DNA of 64,000 nucleotides from NCBI GenBank assembly GCA_036758285.1, contig DAIOWV010000002.1, positions 34,812-98,811 on the forward strand. Direction: 5' to 3'. This document shows positions 47,050 through 56,246 of the stretch, one piece after another (position 1 is the stretch's first letter; every line of letters begins with the position of its first letter). This DNA comes from Taishania sp036758285 (GTDB lineage Bacteria > Bacteroidota > Bacteroidia > Flavobacteriales_D > Crocinitomicaceae). The notes under the pieces were generated by a model. It had not been told where the DNA came from. It worked only from the letters and a program-made list of their open reading frames with translations, and ran no database searches. Both the position numbers and the translations under genes were made by a program.

Positions 47050-48023
47050 ATGAAGAGAAGACTACTTATAATATCGACTCTTATGCTTGTTATTACTGGT
47101 AAATCAGTAGCTCAACAAGATAAGCTTATAACTCATTTTATTTATGATAAAATGGGAATTAATCCTGGAGCGACAGGTGTTGATAAGGATATCTGTGCAA
47201 CATTGTTGTACAGAAATCAGTGGGATAAAGTTAATGGAGCACCAAATTCAGCTGTATTTAATGTTGAAGGTAACATGACAAGATGGTTTCCGGGAGGACT
47301 TGGTCTTTCTTTTTATCATGATGCAATTGGATTTAATAGACAAAATAATTTGCTATTGAATTATTCATATCCTTTAGAATTAGGAAATGCAGGTACTTTA
47401 GGAATTGGTATCGGTGTTGGTATGATTAATTTTGGTCAAAGCCCAGTTTGGGTTCCACCAACTACTCAAACCGACCTTACGTTACCAGTTGGTTTTAATG
47501 CGACCAATTTGGATATGAATTTCGGTTTGTACTTTAGAAGCCATAATGATTGGTATGCAGGGCTTTCTTCTACTCATTTGAATGAATCTTTATTGAGAAA
47601 GCAGATTGGTACATTTAATAATCAGTATCAAACTGCTCGTCATTATTATTTAATGGGAGGTAAAACTTTCAGAAATATTGGTGATGGTAATATTGATGTA
47701 CAAGCTTTGGTTAGAACTGAAATGGTTAAATTCTCAGCTGATATCAATGTGAGATATATTTGGAGAGAAAAAATATACGGTGGTTTAACTTATAGAACTG
47801 TAGACGCTATAGGTATAATGGCTGGTTTTTATCCAATTGAAAATTTAATGGTTGGTTACTCTTACGATGTTACAACNNNNNNNNNNNNNNNNNNNNNNNN
47901 NNNNNNNNNNNNNNNNNNNNNNNNNNNNNNNNNNNNNNNNNNNNNNNNNNNNNNNNNNNNNNNNNNNNNNNNNNNNNNNNNNNNNNNNNNNNNNGAAAAT
48001 ATTGTGTAACCTTTCCGAGGTAA
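47050..48023 (+). CDS. porP: PorP/SprF-family T9SS outer-membrane protein (interrupted by assembly gap)
   Basis: Type IX secretion system outer-membrane barrel family. Start at ATG 47050 (an upstream TTG at 47029 is in frame but less likely), signal peptide MKRRLLIISTLMLVITGKSVAQ, then the family opening QDKLITHFIYDKMGINPGATG and typical barrel strands to the 118-N gap. After the gap the third frame reads KYCVTFPR and a TAA at 48021-48023, which looks like the usual PorP/SprF C-terminus. This is out of frame with the upstream part at the nominal gap length, so the gap size is an estimate; the other frames end in less likely tails (ENIV or a 15-residue tail). First gene of porP-gldKLMN, the same order as in Porphyromonas gingivalis. 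Confidence 0.85.
47877..47994. other. Assembly gap, 118 N, inside porP
   Basis: Run of N near the 3' end of porP. The upstream frame (47050 start) and the plausible downstream frame (47997-48023) differ, so the true length is not 118, or differs by a number not divisible by three. Confidence 0.95.
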
Positions 48024-48097
48024 TGCCGTTACATCATAAATAAAATTGATCCTGTAGTACGTAATTTTTGATCCGGCAAACAATAAAACGAGGTAGA

Positions 48098-49648
48098 ATG
48101 AAAAAACTTTTGTTGATTGGTTTAATTGGAGTGTTCCTTATAGCTTCTTGTAAAACAAGAACTGGACACTTAACAGGTACTCTTGGTAGGCCTGTATATC
48201 ACCCTGAGGTTCCTCTTGGGATGGTATATATAAAAGCGGGTTCCTACCAGATGGGGGAAAACGATGCTGATGTGCCTTTTTTACATCAGACACGTGCGAA
48301 AACTGTTTCCATCCAAGCATTTTATATGGATCAAACTGAGATTTCGAATAACGAATATCGCCAGTTCGTTGATTGGGTGCGTGACTCTATCGCTCGTGAA
48401 AAGATTTATCTTTCTGATTTAATTGAAGATGATCAAGCATCAGACTTTATTAACTACAAAGATTTATACTTTAATGAAGGAGATCTTGAGTATGTTGAGT
48501 TTGATCCATCAGATAGAGAGACTAGTAGGTCTATCTTTAGCTTGAATTGGGATAGAAGATTCAGCTATGATGATGAAGATTATGTTCCAATCTTGGCGGA
48601 TTTATATTATCCTGAGCCACAACGTTTCTACAAACGTCGAGTAATTGACACAAGGAAATTAATGTTTCGTTATTACTGGATTGATTATGTAGAGGCTGCA
48701 AAAAGAGGACGTATTGATGTTGTCCGTGATGGTTATGACTATCAAGGTGTTAAACAAGTTGACAATCACCGTATGTTAAATACTGGTCCAGATGCTTTTA
48801 CTCAAGAGCCTCAAGGTCAAGATTTAGACATGGGTAGATTTAATAAAAAGGGTCAAAACAATGCAATCAGAGGACATGAGAATCGTCAAAGATTTATTAT
48901 CGATGAGGTAATTAATGTTTATCCGGACACATTGTGTTGGGTTCGTGACTTTACCTATTCATTCCACGATCCAATGACTAACATGTATTTTTGGCATCCA
49001 GCTTATGACAACTATCCTGTAGTTGGGGTAACTTGGCAACAAGCTAAAGCGTTTTCAGTTTGGAGAACTCAATTGTTAAATGATTGGTTAACTGAGATGG
49101 GTGAATTATTTGTAAATGATTTCCGTTTGCCAACTGAAGCTGAATGGGAAAGAGCTGCAAGAGGTGATTTGAATATGTCACAATACCCTTGGGGTGGTCC
49201 TTACATCAGAAATGAATCGGGATGTTTCTTGGGTAACTTTAAACCAATGAGAGGTCGTTACTTTGAAGATGGTGGTTTCCATACCGTTAAAGTGTTCTCT
49301 TATAACCCTAATGGTTTTGGTTTATACTGTATGGCAGGAAATGTATCTGAATGGTGTGAAACTGCTTTTGATGAATCAATGTACGAATTTTCACATGATT
49401 TAAATACAGATTATAGATATGACGCAATGGACTGGGATCCGCCTTCAATGAAGCGTAAAGTTACAAGAGGTGGTTCATGGAAAGATGTAGGTTACTATAT
49501 TAGAAACGCAACTCGTAGTTACGAGTATCAAGATACAGCGAAGTCTTTCTTAGGCTTCCGAAATGTACAAACACACTTAGGTAGAGGTGGTTCTGACTTC
49601 TCTAAGGAAGGTGGTGAAGAAATTCGTAGCGACATAAACCTTCGCTAA
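48098..49648 (+). CDS. gldK: GldK/PorK, T9SS ring lipoprotein
   Basis: Outer-membrane lipoprotein forming, with GldN, the periplasmic ring of the T9SS core. 516 residues from the ATG at 48098; a longer ATG/other start upstream would spoil the lipoprotein signal, which has Cys18 in the lipobox LIASC. The rest is a formylglycine-generating-enzyme-like (FGE-sulfatase) domain: GMVYIKAGSYQMGENDAD, YPVVGVTWQQAKAFSVW, RLPTEAEWERAARG, GNVSEWCETAF, GGSWKD and a C-terminal FLGFRNV. The catalytic role of FGE is not expected here. It lies 74 bases after porP and is followed by gldL, gldM, gldN in order. Confidence 0.95.
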   Translation: MKKLLLIGLIGVFLIASCKTRTGHLTGTLGRPVYHPEVPLGMVYIKAGSYQMGENDADVPFLHQTRAKTVSIQAFYMDQTEISNNEYRQFVDWVRDSIAREKIYLSDLIEDDQASDFINYKDLYFNEGDLEYVEFDPSDRETSRSIFSLNWDRRFSYDDEDYVPILADLYYPEPQRFYKRRVIDTRKLMFRYYWIDYVEAAKRGRIDVVRDGYDYQGVKQVDNHRMLNTGPDAFTQEPQGQDLDMGRFNKKGQNNAIRGHENRQRFIIDEVINVYPDTLCWVRDFTYSFHDPMTNMYFWHPAYDNYPVVGVTWQQAKAFSVWRTQLLNDWLTEMGELFVNDFRLPTEAEWERAARGDLNMSQYPWGGPYIRNESGCFLGNFKPMRGRYFEDGGFHTVKVFSYNPNGFGLYCMAGNVSEWCETAFDESMYEFSHDLNTDYRYDAMDWDPPSMKRKVTRGGSWKDVGYYIRNATRSYEYQDTAKSFLGFRNVQTHLGRGGSDFSKEGGEEIRSDINLR

Positions 49649-49699
49649 GAATAAACAAACAAACTAAATTATTTATAAAACCAAAAAACTAGAAAAACT

Positions 49700-50527
49700 A
49701 TGAAACCAGGAAGTAAAGCATGGAAAAAAATGATGGCGAAAGTCTACGGTATTGGTGGTGGTATCGTAATTATTGGAGCCTTATTTAAAATCTTACACTT
49801 ACCAGGAGCATCTCCGATGCTTACTGTAGGTTTGGTTGTGGAAGCATTAATTTTCTTTATCTCTGCATTCGAACCAATTCACGAAGATCCAAATTGGGAG
49901 TTAGTATACCCGGAATTAGCACTAGGTCACTCAGAAGACTTAGATCACGATGCACTTCCTGTTGCTAAAAGCGGTGGAAGAAATTCTGGAGGTAACTCAG
50001 GAACTGGTGTAACTGAACATTTAGATAAATTATTAGATGAAGCAAATATTGATAGTGCTTTAATTGGAAGGCTAGGTGATGGATTAAGAAAATTAGGTGA
50101 TAATGCAGCACAATTAACAAGTGTTACAACTGCTGCTGCTGCAACTGATTCTTATGTAAATAGCTTACAAGCTGCTTCGGATAAAGTTAGTAGTTTATCA
50201 GAAGCTTACGAAAGAGCATCTGTTTCTATCTCTGGATTAACTTCAACAACTCAAGAAGGTGAATCTTTTGGTGAACAAATGCAAAAAGTTTCTAAAAATT
50301 TATCTGCATTAAACAATGTATATGAATTACAATTAAAAGGATCTACTCAACATTTAGAAGCAACTGAGAAATTCCAATCTCAAGTTACTGATATGTTACA
50401 AAACTTATCTGCTTCAGTAGAAGACACTAAATTGTATAAAGAAAATATGGCTTTATTGTCTAGAAATCTTACTGATTTGAACACTGTTTATGGAAACATG
50501 TTAAAAGCAATGACAATTAATAAATAA
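49700..50527 (+). CDS. gldL: GldL/PorL, T9SS inner-membrane motor stator
   Basis: Inner-membrane proton-driven motor component with GldM. 275 residues: start MKPGSKAWKKMMAKVYG, two transmembrane helices (about 16-34 and 39-58) joined by LPGASP, the membrane-buried Glu in LVVEALIFF that is thought to conduct protons, then a long cytoplasmic helical domain with heptad-like, Ser/Asn-rich sequence (around 110-275). The next gene is gldM. Confidence 0.95.
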   Translation: MKPGSKAWKKMMAKVYGIGGGIVIIGALFKILHLPGASPMLTVGLVVEALIFFISAFEPIHEDPNWELVYPELALGHSEDLDHDALPVAKSGGRNSGGNSGTGVTEHLDKLLDEANIDSALIGRLGDGLRKLGDNAAQLTSVTTAAAATDSYVNSLQAASDKVSSLSEAYERASVSISGLTSTTQEGESFGEQMQKVSKNLSALNNVYELQLKGSTQHLEATEKFQSQVTDMLQNLSASVEDTKLYKENMALLSRNLTDLNTVYGNMLKAMTINK

Positions 50528-50595
50528 TTTACGTTACTTATTAATGATATTGCATTAAATTATTGTAAACCAATAAAAATTATTTATTAATTGTC

Positions 50596-52354
50596 ATNNN
50601 NNNNNNNAACCCCAAGACAGAAGATGATCGGGATGATGTATCTCGTGCTTCTAGCAATGCTAGCGATGAACGTGTCGAATGTAATCTTAGATGCCTTTGT
50701 AGCAATCGAAGAAAACATTCAAAAAGCAAACATTGTACAAGCAGATAGAGGTACAGGATTCAAAAAAGATGTGAGTGACGAAATCGTTGCAACAAAAGGT
50801 GACGATCAACAAGCTAAAAAGGAAAAATTACAGTACGTTCTTGGTCAAATGGATAAAATTGACAAAGAATCAGAAGCAATGATTAAGTTTATTGATGATC
50901 TTAAATTTGAAATTCTTAAAGTTACTGGAGAAGCAACAGCAACAGTAAAAGATCAAGATAAATTGACTATTGTTTGGAAAAAACAAGTAGGTTCTATACC
51001 AACTAGGTTAAATTGTATGGCTATCCAAAAAAAGGATAAATATGATGAGCCTATGCAAGTACTTGGTATTAATGAGAGTCTTAAAACACCAAAAGGTAAA
51101 GGACTTGAATTATGGAAAAAATTCAATGATTATCGTTCTAAAATTGTTGAATTAACAGGTACATATAGTTGGGGAGGAAAGGAGTTTTCTTTTAAACCGG
51201 AGCAAATCAATAGCTTTAAAGATAATGGTGATCTTTTAAAGAAAGTTGAAGCAATGGTAGCTAAAAATGAAAAATCAGCTAATTTAAAAGATGATCGTCA
51301 AGTTATTATTGACTTGTATATGGGATTAACTAAGAATGAAAAAAATGAAGTGCATGACCAAAAAGATGTTCATTGGGTTGGTATGACATTTGACCATTCT
51401 CCAGTAGTTGCTGCGATTGCATCTTTATCTTCATTGCAACAAGATATTTTATCTGCTAGAGCGTTAGCGTTTGCTCACTGGAAAGGAAAGGTTTCTACTG
51501 GTGAATATAGCTTTAATAAAATTGCTCCTTTAGCATATGGTGTTCCAATTGCAAATACAGGAGACTCTGTTTATTTACAAGTAATGATGGCAGCATTTGA
51601 TTCAGACAATCAACCAGATGTTAAAGTTACAGAAGGTGCTGATGGTGCAACTATTAAATACCCAGGAAATGGTCAAGGTGTAGTTGGATTTAAAGTTGGT
51701 GGTGGTACTGAACAAATTGTAAAAGGTTCGGTTGCTATTAAAAACAAATCAGGTGTTGAAAAGAGAGAAAATTGGGAATATAAGGTTACTATCATGAAAC
51801 CTTCAGGTGCAATTTCTCTTCCTGAATTAAATGTACTTTATAAAGGTTATGCAAATCAAGTTGAAGCTGTTGCTTCAGGTTTTGATCAAACGGTTTTAAC
51901 TGGTTCAGTTCCATTGACAAAAAATGCTACAGGATGGGTTGCAACTCCAACTCCTGGACCAGCTAGAGAAGCAACATTGACTGTTGCAGGTAAGAATACA
52001 GTCACAGGTAAGACTCAACAATTGTTAACTAAAACTTTTAAATTGAAAGGTCTACCTAAGCCAGATATTTATTGGGGGTCTGTTGCAAATGGTAATAAAG
52101 GTTCAAGACAAGAAAATAAAGTTTTTGCTAAATATGGAGAAGAAGTTCCATTAACTGCAAACTTTACTATCACTAAATGGTCTTTATCTGTATCAGGATT
52201 AATGGGTGAACCAACTGGAAGTGGAACTCAGTTATCTGGGGAAGCAATGAACTTGATTAAACAAGCTAAAGCAGGTTCTACAGTAACAATCATTTGTGAT
52301 GTTATTGGGCCTGATAGAGTTTCTAAAAAATCAGTAGGGGCATTTAAAATATAA
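50596..52354 (+). CDS. gldM: GldM/PorM, T9SS motor-shaft protein (start inside assembly gap)
   Basis: Inner-membrane protein with one transmembrane helix (MIGMMYLVLLAMLAMNVS, first ~30 residues) and a large periplasmic region of immunoglobulin-like domains that transmits motor rotation to GldKN. About 590 residues. The bases before the N run end in AT and those after read ACCCCAAGACAG (TPRQ), so the start is probably ATG at 50596 with about five codons lost in the gap, as in homologues beginning M-x-G-x-K-E-T-P-R-Q-K. With 10 N the frame does not connect; about 15 missing bases would. The TTG at 50591 is a shadow start created by the N run. Confidence 0.92.
50598..50607. other. Assembly gap, 10 N, at the gldM start
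   Basis: Placed over the likely start codon of gldM. A family-typical N-terminus needs about 15 bases here, so the nominal size is probably short by five or so. Confidence 0.9.
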
Positions 52355-52374
52355 ATAAATTAAAAAGTCGGAAT

Positions 52375-53391
52375 ATGAAGAATCTATTTTTTAGCATAAG
52401 CGCGGTCTGTGTATTAGGAGTTTCCTTTTCTCAGATAGAAGATGCTGGTCCGGTAAACAATCCAGCAGATGGTATTATCGATGGTGTTGTTTTAAAGGAA
52501 CACATTCCTACAAAACAAATGATTCAGTACGAACATGTACGTGAAGCAGATGTAATGTGGAGTAAGCGAGTTTGGCAAACAATAGATCTTCGTGAGAAAA
52601 TGAATCATACGCTTTATTTTCCTCTAGATGAAATCACACCTGCTGGTGATTGGATTAAACATGGTGAAAGATGGAGTTTGTGGACAGTGATAAGACACAA
52701 TATCATTTCTGGAAAATTAACTATCTTTTGTCCATTTAACCCAGCTTACCAAAACAGTGTTGATGGTGATCAGTTAAAGTATCCGATTGTTCCTCAACCT
52801 GGTTTAACATATTATACAGATTCTATTTACAAAAAGTTTATACAAGATTATCAAATGCTTGGTAAACTTGGACCACAAGAAGATACTCCGTTATCAAATG
52901 AATATGGTGAAGACTCTATGATTATGCTTCCTGATGGATCATATGAAAACGTTTATCCAGCAAGAGAAATGGAATGGTTAACTTCTAAAGATATTATTCA
53001 ATATCGTATTAAAGAAGAATGGTTTTTTGATAAAGAACGATCTGTATTAGACCAAAGAATTATTGCAATGGCTCCAGTAGTTTATATAAAAACAACAGAC
53101 TCACAAGGTAATGAAAGTATCGGTGGTACTAGAGAATTATTTTGGTTGTATTTTCCTGAGTGTAGATTTGTTTTTAATAATTACTTTTCTTACAATGATA
53201 AGAATGACGCACAATGGATGAGTTTTGATGATTTATTTTGGAAAAGAAGATTTACAGCCTTTATTTATAAAGAAAGTAATGGTTTTGACAGAAAGATTGA
53301 ATCTTATAAAAGTGGAATTGATGCTTTAAGAGAATCTGAAAAAATTAAAGAAGAGATTAGAACATTTGAACATGATGTTTGGGATTTCTAA
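52375..53391 (+). CDS. gldN: GldN/PorN, T9SS periplasmic ring protein
   Basis: Periplasmic partner of GldK in the T9SS ring. 338 residues with signal peptide (MKNLFFSISAVCVLGVSFSQ), then the family body: READVMWSKRVWQTIDLREKMN (two halves of the conserved block, READVMWSKRVW and TIDLREKMNH), IKEEWFFDKERSVLDQRI, and LYFPECRFVFNNY. It starts 20 bases after gldM, and a strong terminator closes the operon. Confidence 0.95.
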   Translation: MKNLFFSISAVCVLGVSFSQIEDAGPVNNPADGIIDGVVLKEHIPTKQMIQYEHVREADVMWSKRVWQTIDLREKMNHTLYFPLDEITPAGDWIKHGERWSLWTVIRHNIISGKLTIFCPFNPAYQNSVDGDQLKYPIVPQPGLTYYTDSIYKKFIQDYQMLGKLGPQEDTPLSNEYGEDSMIMLPDGSYENVYPAREMEWLTSKDIIQYRIKEEWFFDKERSVLDQRIIAMAPVVYIKTTDSQGNESIGGTRELFWLYFPECRFVFNNYFSYNDKNDAQWMSFDDLFWKRRFTAFIYKESNGFDRKIESYKSGIDALRESEKIKEEIRTFEHDVWDF

Positions 53392-53410
53392 TAATTAATT
53401 TGTTTTAAAT

Positions 53411-53434
53411 AAGGGCTAGCAATTGTTAGCCCTT
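53411..53434 (+). terminator. Terminator closing the porP-gldKLMN operon
   Basis: Stem of about 10 bp (AAGGGCTAGC... with TTAGCCCTT, one G-U pair) with an AATT loop, followed by ATTTTTT. Confidence 0.85.
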
Positions 53435-53555
53435 ATTTTTTAACTTTCTTTTTGGTACTTTTATTTTAAAAAATATACTATTTAATCCTTGTACTGAAAC
53501 TGCTTTTTTAGTAATATTACAACGAAATGAAACTATAAACCTGAATATTTCTTCT

Positions 53556-54377
53556 ATGAAAACTAAAAATTTTATTGTTCCTCATGATTTCACAAGTGTT
53601 GCAAATGTAGCATTGGAACATGCAATAGCAACCGCAAAGCAAGTTAACGCTGAAATCAACGTCTTACATGTTGTTGCAAAGGGAAAAGATATTAAAGAAT
53701 CTGAACAAGCTCTTTTGAAAATCTTATCTGATTATAATACGGATGTTAAATTAATCCCTAACGTTCGTATTGGAAATATTTTTGAAGATATAGGTGATTT
53801 TGCTGCTGAAAAACATGCTGAGCTTATTTTTATGGGTACTCATGGTATTCAAGGGTGGCAACACATTACTGGAAGTAATGCTTTAAAGGTAATTAATAGT
53901 TCTGCGGTGCCTTTTATTATAGTTCAGGATAAAAGTCCAAAAGATTCTGGTTATGATGATATTGTTGTTCCTTTAGATTTGAATAAAGAGACAAAACAAA
54001 AATTGGTTATTGTAGCTGAAATTGCTACTTATTTCAAATCTCGTGTTCATGTTATCACTCCAGATGAAACTGACGAATTTTTGAAAAAGCAAGTGAAAGC
54101 AAATGTTATTTTTGCTAATAAATTCTTTAGTGAAAGAAATATCCAAGTAACTACAACTGTTGCACCTGGTGGTAATTTCGATAAAGAAATTGTTAAGCAT
54201 GCAGTGAATGTAGGTGGTGATTTAATTGCATTTATGAATTTAAATAAAAATAATTTATTAGGTGTAATTACAGCTAGTCACGAAGTTTCTTTATTGACCA
54301 ATGAAGCTCAAATTCCTACATTAATTATGAATCCTATTGAAGGGATAACTTCTTTAGCTGTAGATTTTAATGGTTAA
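53556..54377 (+). CDS. Universal stress protein, two UspA domains
   Basis: 273 residues, cytoplasmic. The first UspA domain (about 1-130) keeps the ATP-loop pattern G-2X-G-9X-G-S/N in GTHGIQGWQHITGSNALKV. The second (about 137-270) has the fold but a degenerate loop (NLNKNNLLGVITASHE), so nucleotide binding there is doubtful. Starts MKTKNFIVPHDFTSVANVALEHA. Own transcript: preceded by the gldN terminator and followed by a strong terminator. Confidence 0.92.
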   Translation: MKTKNFIVPHDFTSVANVALEHAIATAKQVNAEINVLHVVAKGKDIKESEQALLKILSDYNTDVKLIPNVRIGNIFEDIGDFAAEKHAELIFMGTHGIQGWQHITGSNALKVINSSAVPFIIVQDKSPKDSGYDDIVVPLDLNKETKQKLVIVAEIATYFKSRVHVITPDETDEFLKKQVKANVIFANKFFSERNIQVTTTVAPGGNFDKEIVKHAVNVGGDLIAFMNLNKNNLLGVITASHEVSLLTNEAQIPTLIMNPIEGITSLAVDFNG

Positions 54378-54410
54378 TTTTATAGATTAAATTAATTATA
54401 TTATTATTTT

Positions 54411-54438
54411 AAACCCATTGTTTTAAAACAATGGGTTT
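54411..54438 (+). terminator. Terminator after the universal stress protein gene
   Basis: Perfect 28-base palindrome (54411-54424 with 54425-54438) followed by TCTTTTT. It covers an ATG at 54431, making that a poor start for the next gene. Confidence 0.85.
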
Positions 54439-54445
54439 TCTTTTT

Positions 54446-54946
54446 ATGGCAAATTTTAGAATACTTATTTTATTTATATTTTTTTATAATACTTCTATTT
54501 CTCAAAATAGAATAAGTACTTCTATTAGTTATTCTAAACTTGATATTTTTCATGGTTTTGAATTTGAAAAATCTATCAATGATAAATTCAATCTTCACGC
54601 TGGTTTTGAATATGGAATTGTAAAATCACTTTTTCAATCTAGATTTTATCCAAAAGTAAAAGTAGGAGGCTCTTATTACCTTATTGACAGAAAAAAAATT
54701 GATTTGTTAGCTATTACTCAATATAGTTTTTCATCTTTTAAATTTTACAGATTAACTAATGATTTTGTCCAATATCATGAAGCAAATCTTGGTGTAAGGT
54801 GGAGATATGGAAACAAGTGGAAAATTGGACAGACCGTGTTTATTGGTGGATTGTGGGAACGCAGTAGAAATACTTTGTTTAATAGTAAACAATCGAATAT
54901 TATGTTAGGATATACTTTTCAAATTGATTGTACTTATGCGTTTTAA
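54446..54946 (+). CDS. Unknown exported protein, 166 aa, probable outer-membrane barrel
   Basis: Signal peptide (MANFRILILFIFFYNTSIS) followed by strand-like segments rich in Tyr, Phe and Gly (SISYSKLDIFHGFEFEKS, VGGSYYLIDRK, YSFSSFKFYRL) and an aromatic-ended ...NIMLGYTFQIDCTYAF terminus, as in small outer-membrane barrels. The ATG at 54446 is chosen over one at 54431 because the latter lies inside the preceding terminator. The last 11 bases overlap the next gene, so they are likely translationally coupled. Confidence 0.7.
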   Translation: MANFRILILFIFFYNTSISQNRISTSISYSKLDIFHGFEFEKSINDKFNLHAGFEYGIVKSLFQSRFYPKVKVGGSYYLIDRKKIDLLAITQYSFSSFKFYRLTNDFVQYHEANLGVRWRYGNKWKIGQTVFIGGLWERSRNTLFNSKQSNIMLGYTFQIDCTYAF

Positions 54947-55730
54947 AGTATTACTGATATTATTTATAGTTTTTTCTTGTAAAAAAAAACATGATTATTC
55001 TGTGGATATTATTGGACATGCAGGTAATGGTCTTTCAATTTCTAATTCGATCTATCATGCAAATTCATTACAAGCAATTGAACTTGCTCTTGGTACTCCT
55101 GGTGTAGAAGGTGTAGAAATAGATTTACAACTTTCAAAAGACAATGATTTATGGCTTTATCATGACATGACTTTAGATGATGAAACGAATCTTACAGGAT
55201 GTGTTTCAAATTTAAACAATGAAATTCTTTCTACCGCCTTTTATAAATCGCTTCACAAAGAGAAATTAATGCAGTTTAAAAATCTGAATTTTTCCTTGTA
55301 CGCTGGAAAAACTTTCTATTTAGATATTAGGCATTATAATACTTGTGAAAATTCATTTATTGATATAAACAAAATGATTTCTGCACTGTCTGTTGAAATT
55401 TCAAAATGGAATCAAGTGAAATTTATAATTTTGACTAACCATTATGATTGGCTATCTCCTCTTACAACAGCGGGTTTAAAAGTGTATTATGAAATTGAAA
55501 ATGTTTCTGATTTTTTAAATGCTAAAGCAAATAATATTATTGTCGATGGAGTAATTTCAAGAAGCACAAATTTATCTAAAGAGGAAATTTCAAGTATTCA
55601 ATCTGAAAATAAAAAAGTAATTTTGTTTAATATGCGTGCTCCAAAACCAATAAGAGAAGCAATGAATAAGTTTCCAGATGGATTAATTGTTGATGATTTG
55701 AAAGTTGCATTAATTGAAAAATCGAAATAA
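54936..55730 (+). CDS. Glycerophosphodiester phosphodiesterase-family lipoprotein
   Basis: 264-residue lipoprotein (MRFKVLLILFIVFSC, Cys15) with a GDPD-like TIM-barrel. The family catalytic pattern is kept: His28 in IIGHAGNG (normally GHRG), Glu61 and Asp63 in GVEIDLQLS, and His76 in LYHDMTL. The change from R to A in GHRG and a short C-terminal half make activity on glycerophosphodiesters likely but not certain. Start at ATG 54936; a TTG at 54924 is a weaker alternative. It overlaps the upstream barrel gene and is separated from the SUI1 gene by one base. Confidence 0.85.
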   Translation: MRFKVLLILFIVFSCKKKHDYSVDIIGHAGNGLSISNSIYHANSLQAIELALGTPGVEGVEIDLQLSKDNDLWLYHDMTLDDETNLTGCVSNLNNEILSTAFYKSLHKEKLMQFKNLNFSLYAGKTFYLDIRHYNTCENSFIDINKMISALSVEISKWNQVKFIILTNHYDWLSPLTTAGLKVYYEIENVSDFLNAKANNIIVDGVISRSTNLSKEEISSIQSENKKVILFNMRAPKPIREAMNKFPDGLIVDDLKVALIEKSK

Positions 55731-55731
55731 T

Positions 55732-56076
55732 ATGGCAAAAAATAAAAAAGAACGTGTAAATGTAGTTTATTCTACGAATCCTAATTTTGGATATGAATTT
55801 GATGATGAAGAACAAATAGAAACGTTACCGAAGAATCAACAGAAATTGTACGTATCAATTGATAAAAAATCAAGAGGTGGTAAAGAGGTAACCTTAATTG
55901 AGGGATTTGTTGGTTCTGAAGATGATTTAAAAGATCTTGGTAAGTTGTTAAAAATGAAATGTGGTGTTGGAGGAAGTGTGAAAGATGGTGAAATTTTAGT
56001 ACAAGGAAATTTCAGAGATAAAATCATTCAATTATTAGATGCTGAAGGTTATCAAACTAAACGTAAAGGAGGTTGA
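55732..56076 (+). CDS. SUI1/YciH-family translation initiation factor
   Basis: 114 residues from ATG 55732 (a longer TTG start is rejected). The SUI1 (eIF1-like) domain occupies about 50-114: GGKEVTLIEGFVGSEDDLKDLGKLLKMK, GVGGSVKDGEILVQGNF and KIIQLLDAEGYQTKR, here cited in parts. Basic and acidic N-terminal tail. In bacteria these are YciH-like factors that can affect start-site fidelity; leaderless transcripts predicted in this window make that a reasonable context, but no link is shown. Starts one base after the GDPD gene stop (TAATATG). Confidence 0.93.
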   Translation: MAKNKKERVNVVYSTNPNFGYEFDDEEQIETLPKNQQKLYVSIDKKSRGGKEVTLIEGFVGSEDDLKDLGKLLKMKCGVGGSVKDGEILVQGNFRDKIIQLLDAEGYQTKRKGG

Positions 56077-56246
56077 TAAGATTGGATTCTTTTTAATGTG
56101 TATATTATTAGTGTTTTAACTTATTTTTTGAGTTTTTTGAATCATTTTTCGATTTCTTATTTTTTTTGAAATAAATGACTTTAAATTTTTATTAATTAAA
56201 CTATTTGACTAAATTAAAGGTAGAATTTAACCTAAGACATACCTTT

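Noticed and set aside
47862..48083. Open frames crossing the N gap in porP
   Set aside because: They exist only because N translates as X; frames across the gap are not informative.
50591..50607. TTG start of gldM
   Set aside because: An artefact of the N run; the family N-terminus points to an ATG at 50596 and a longer true gap.
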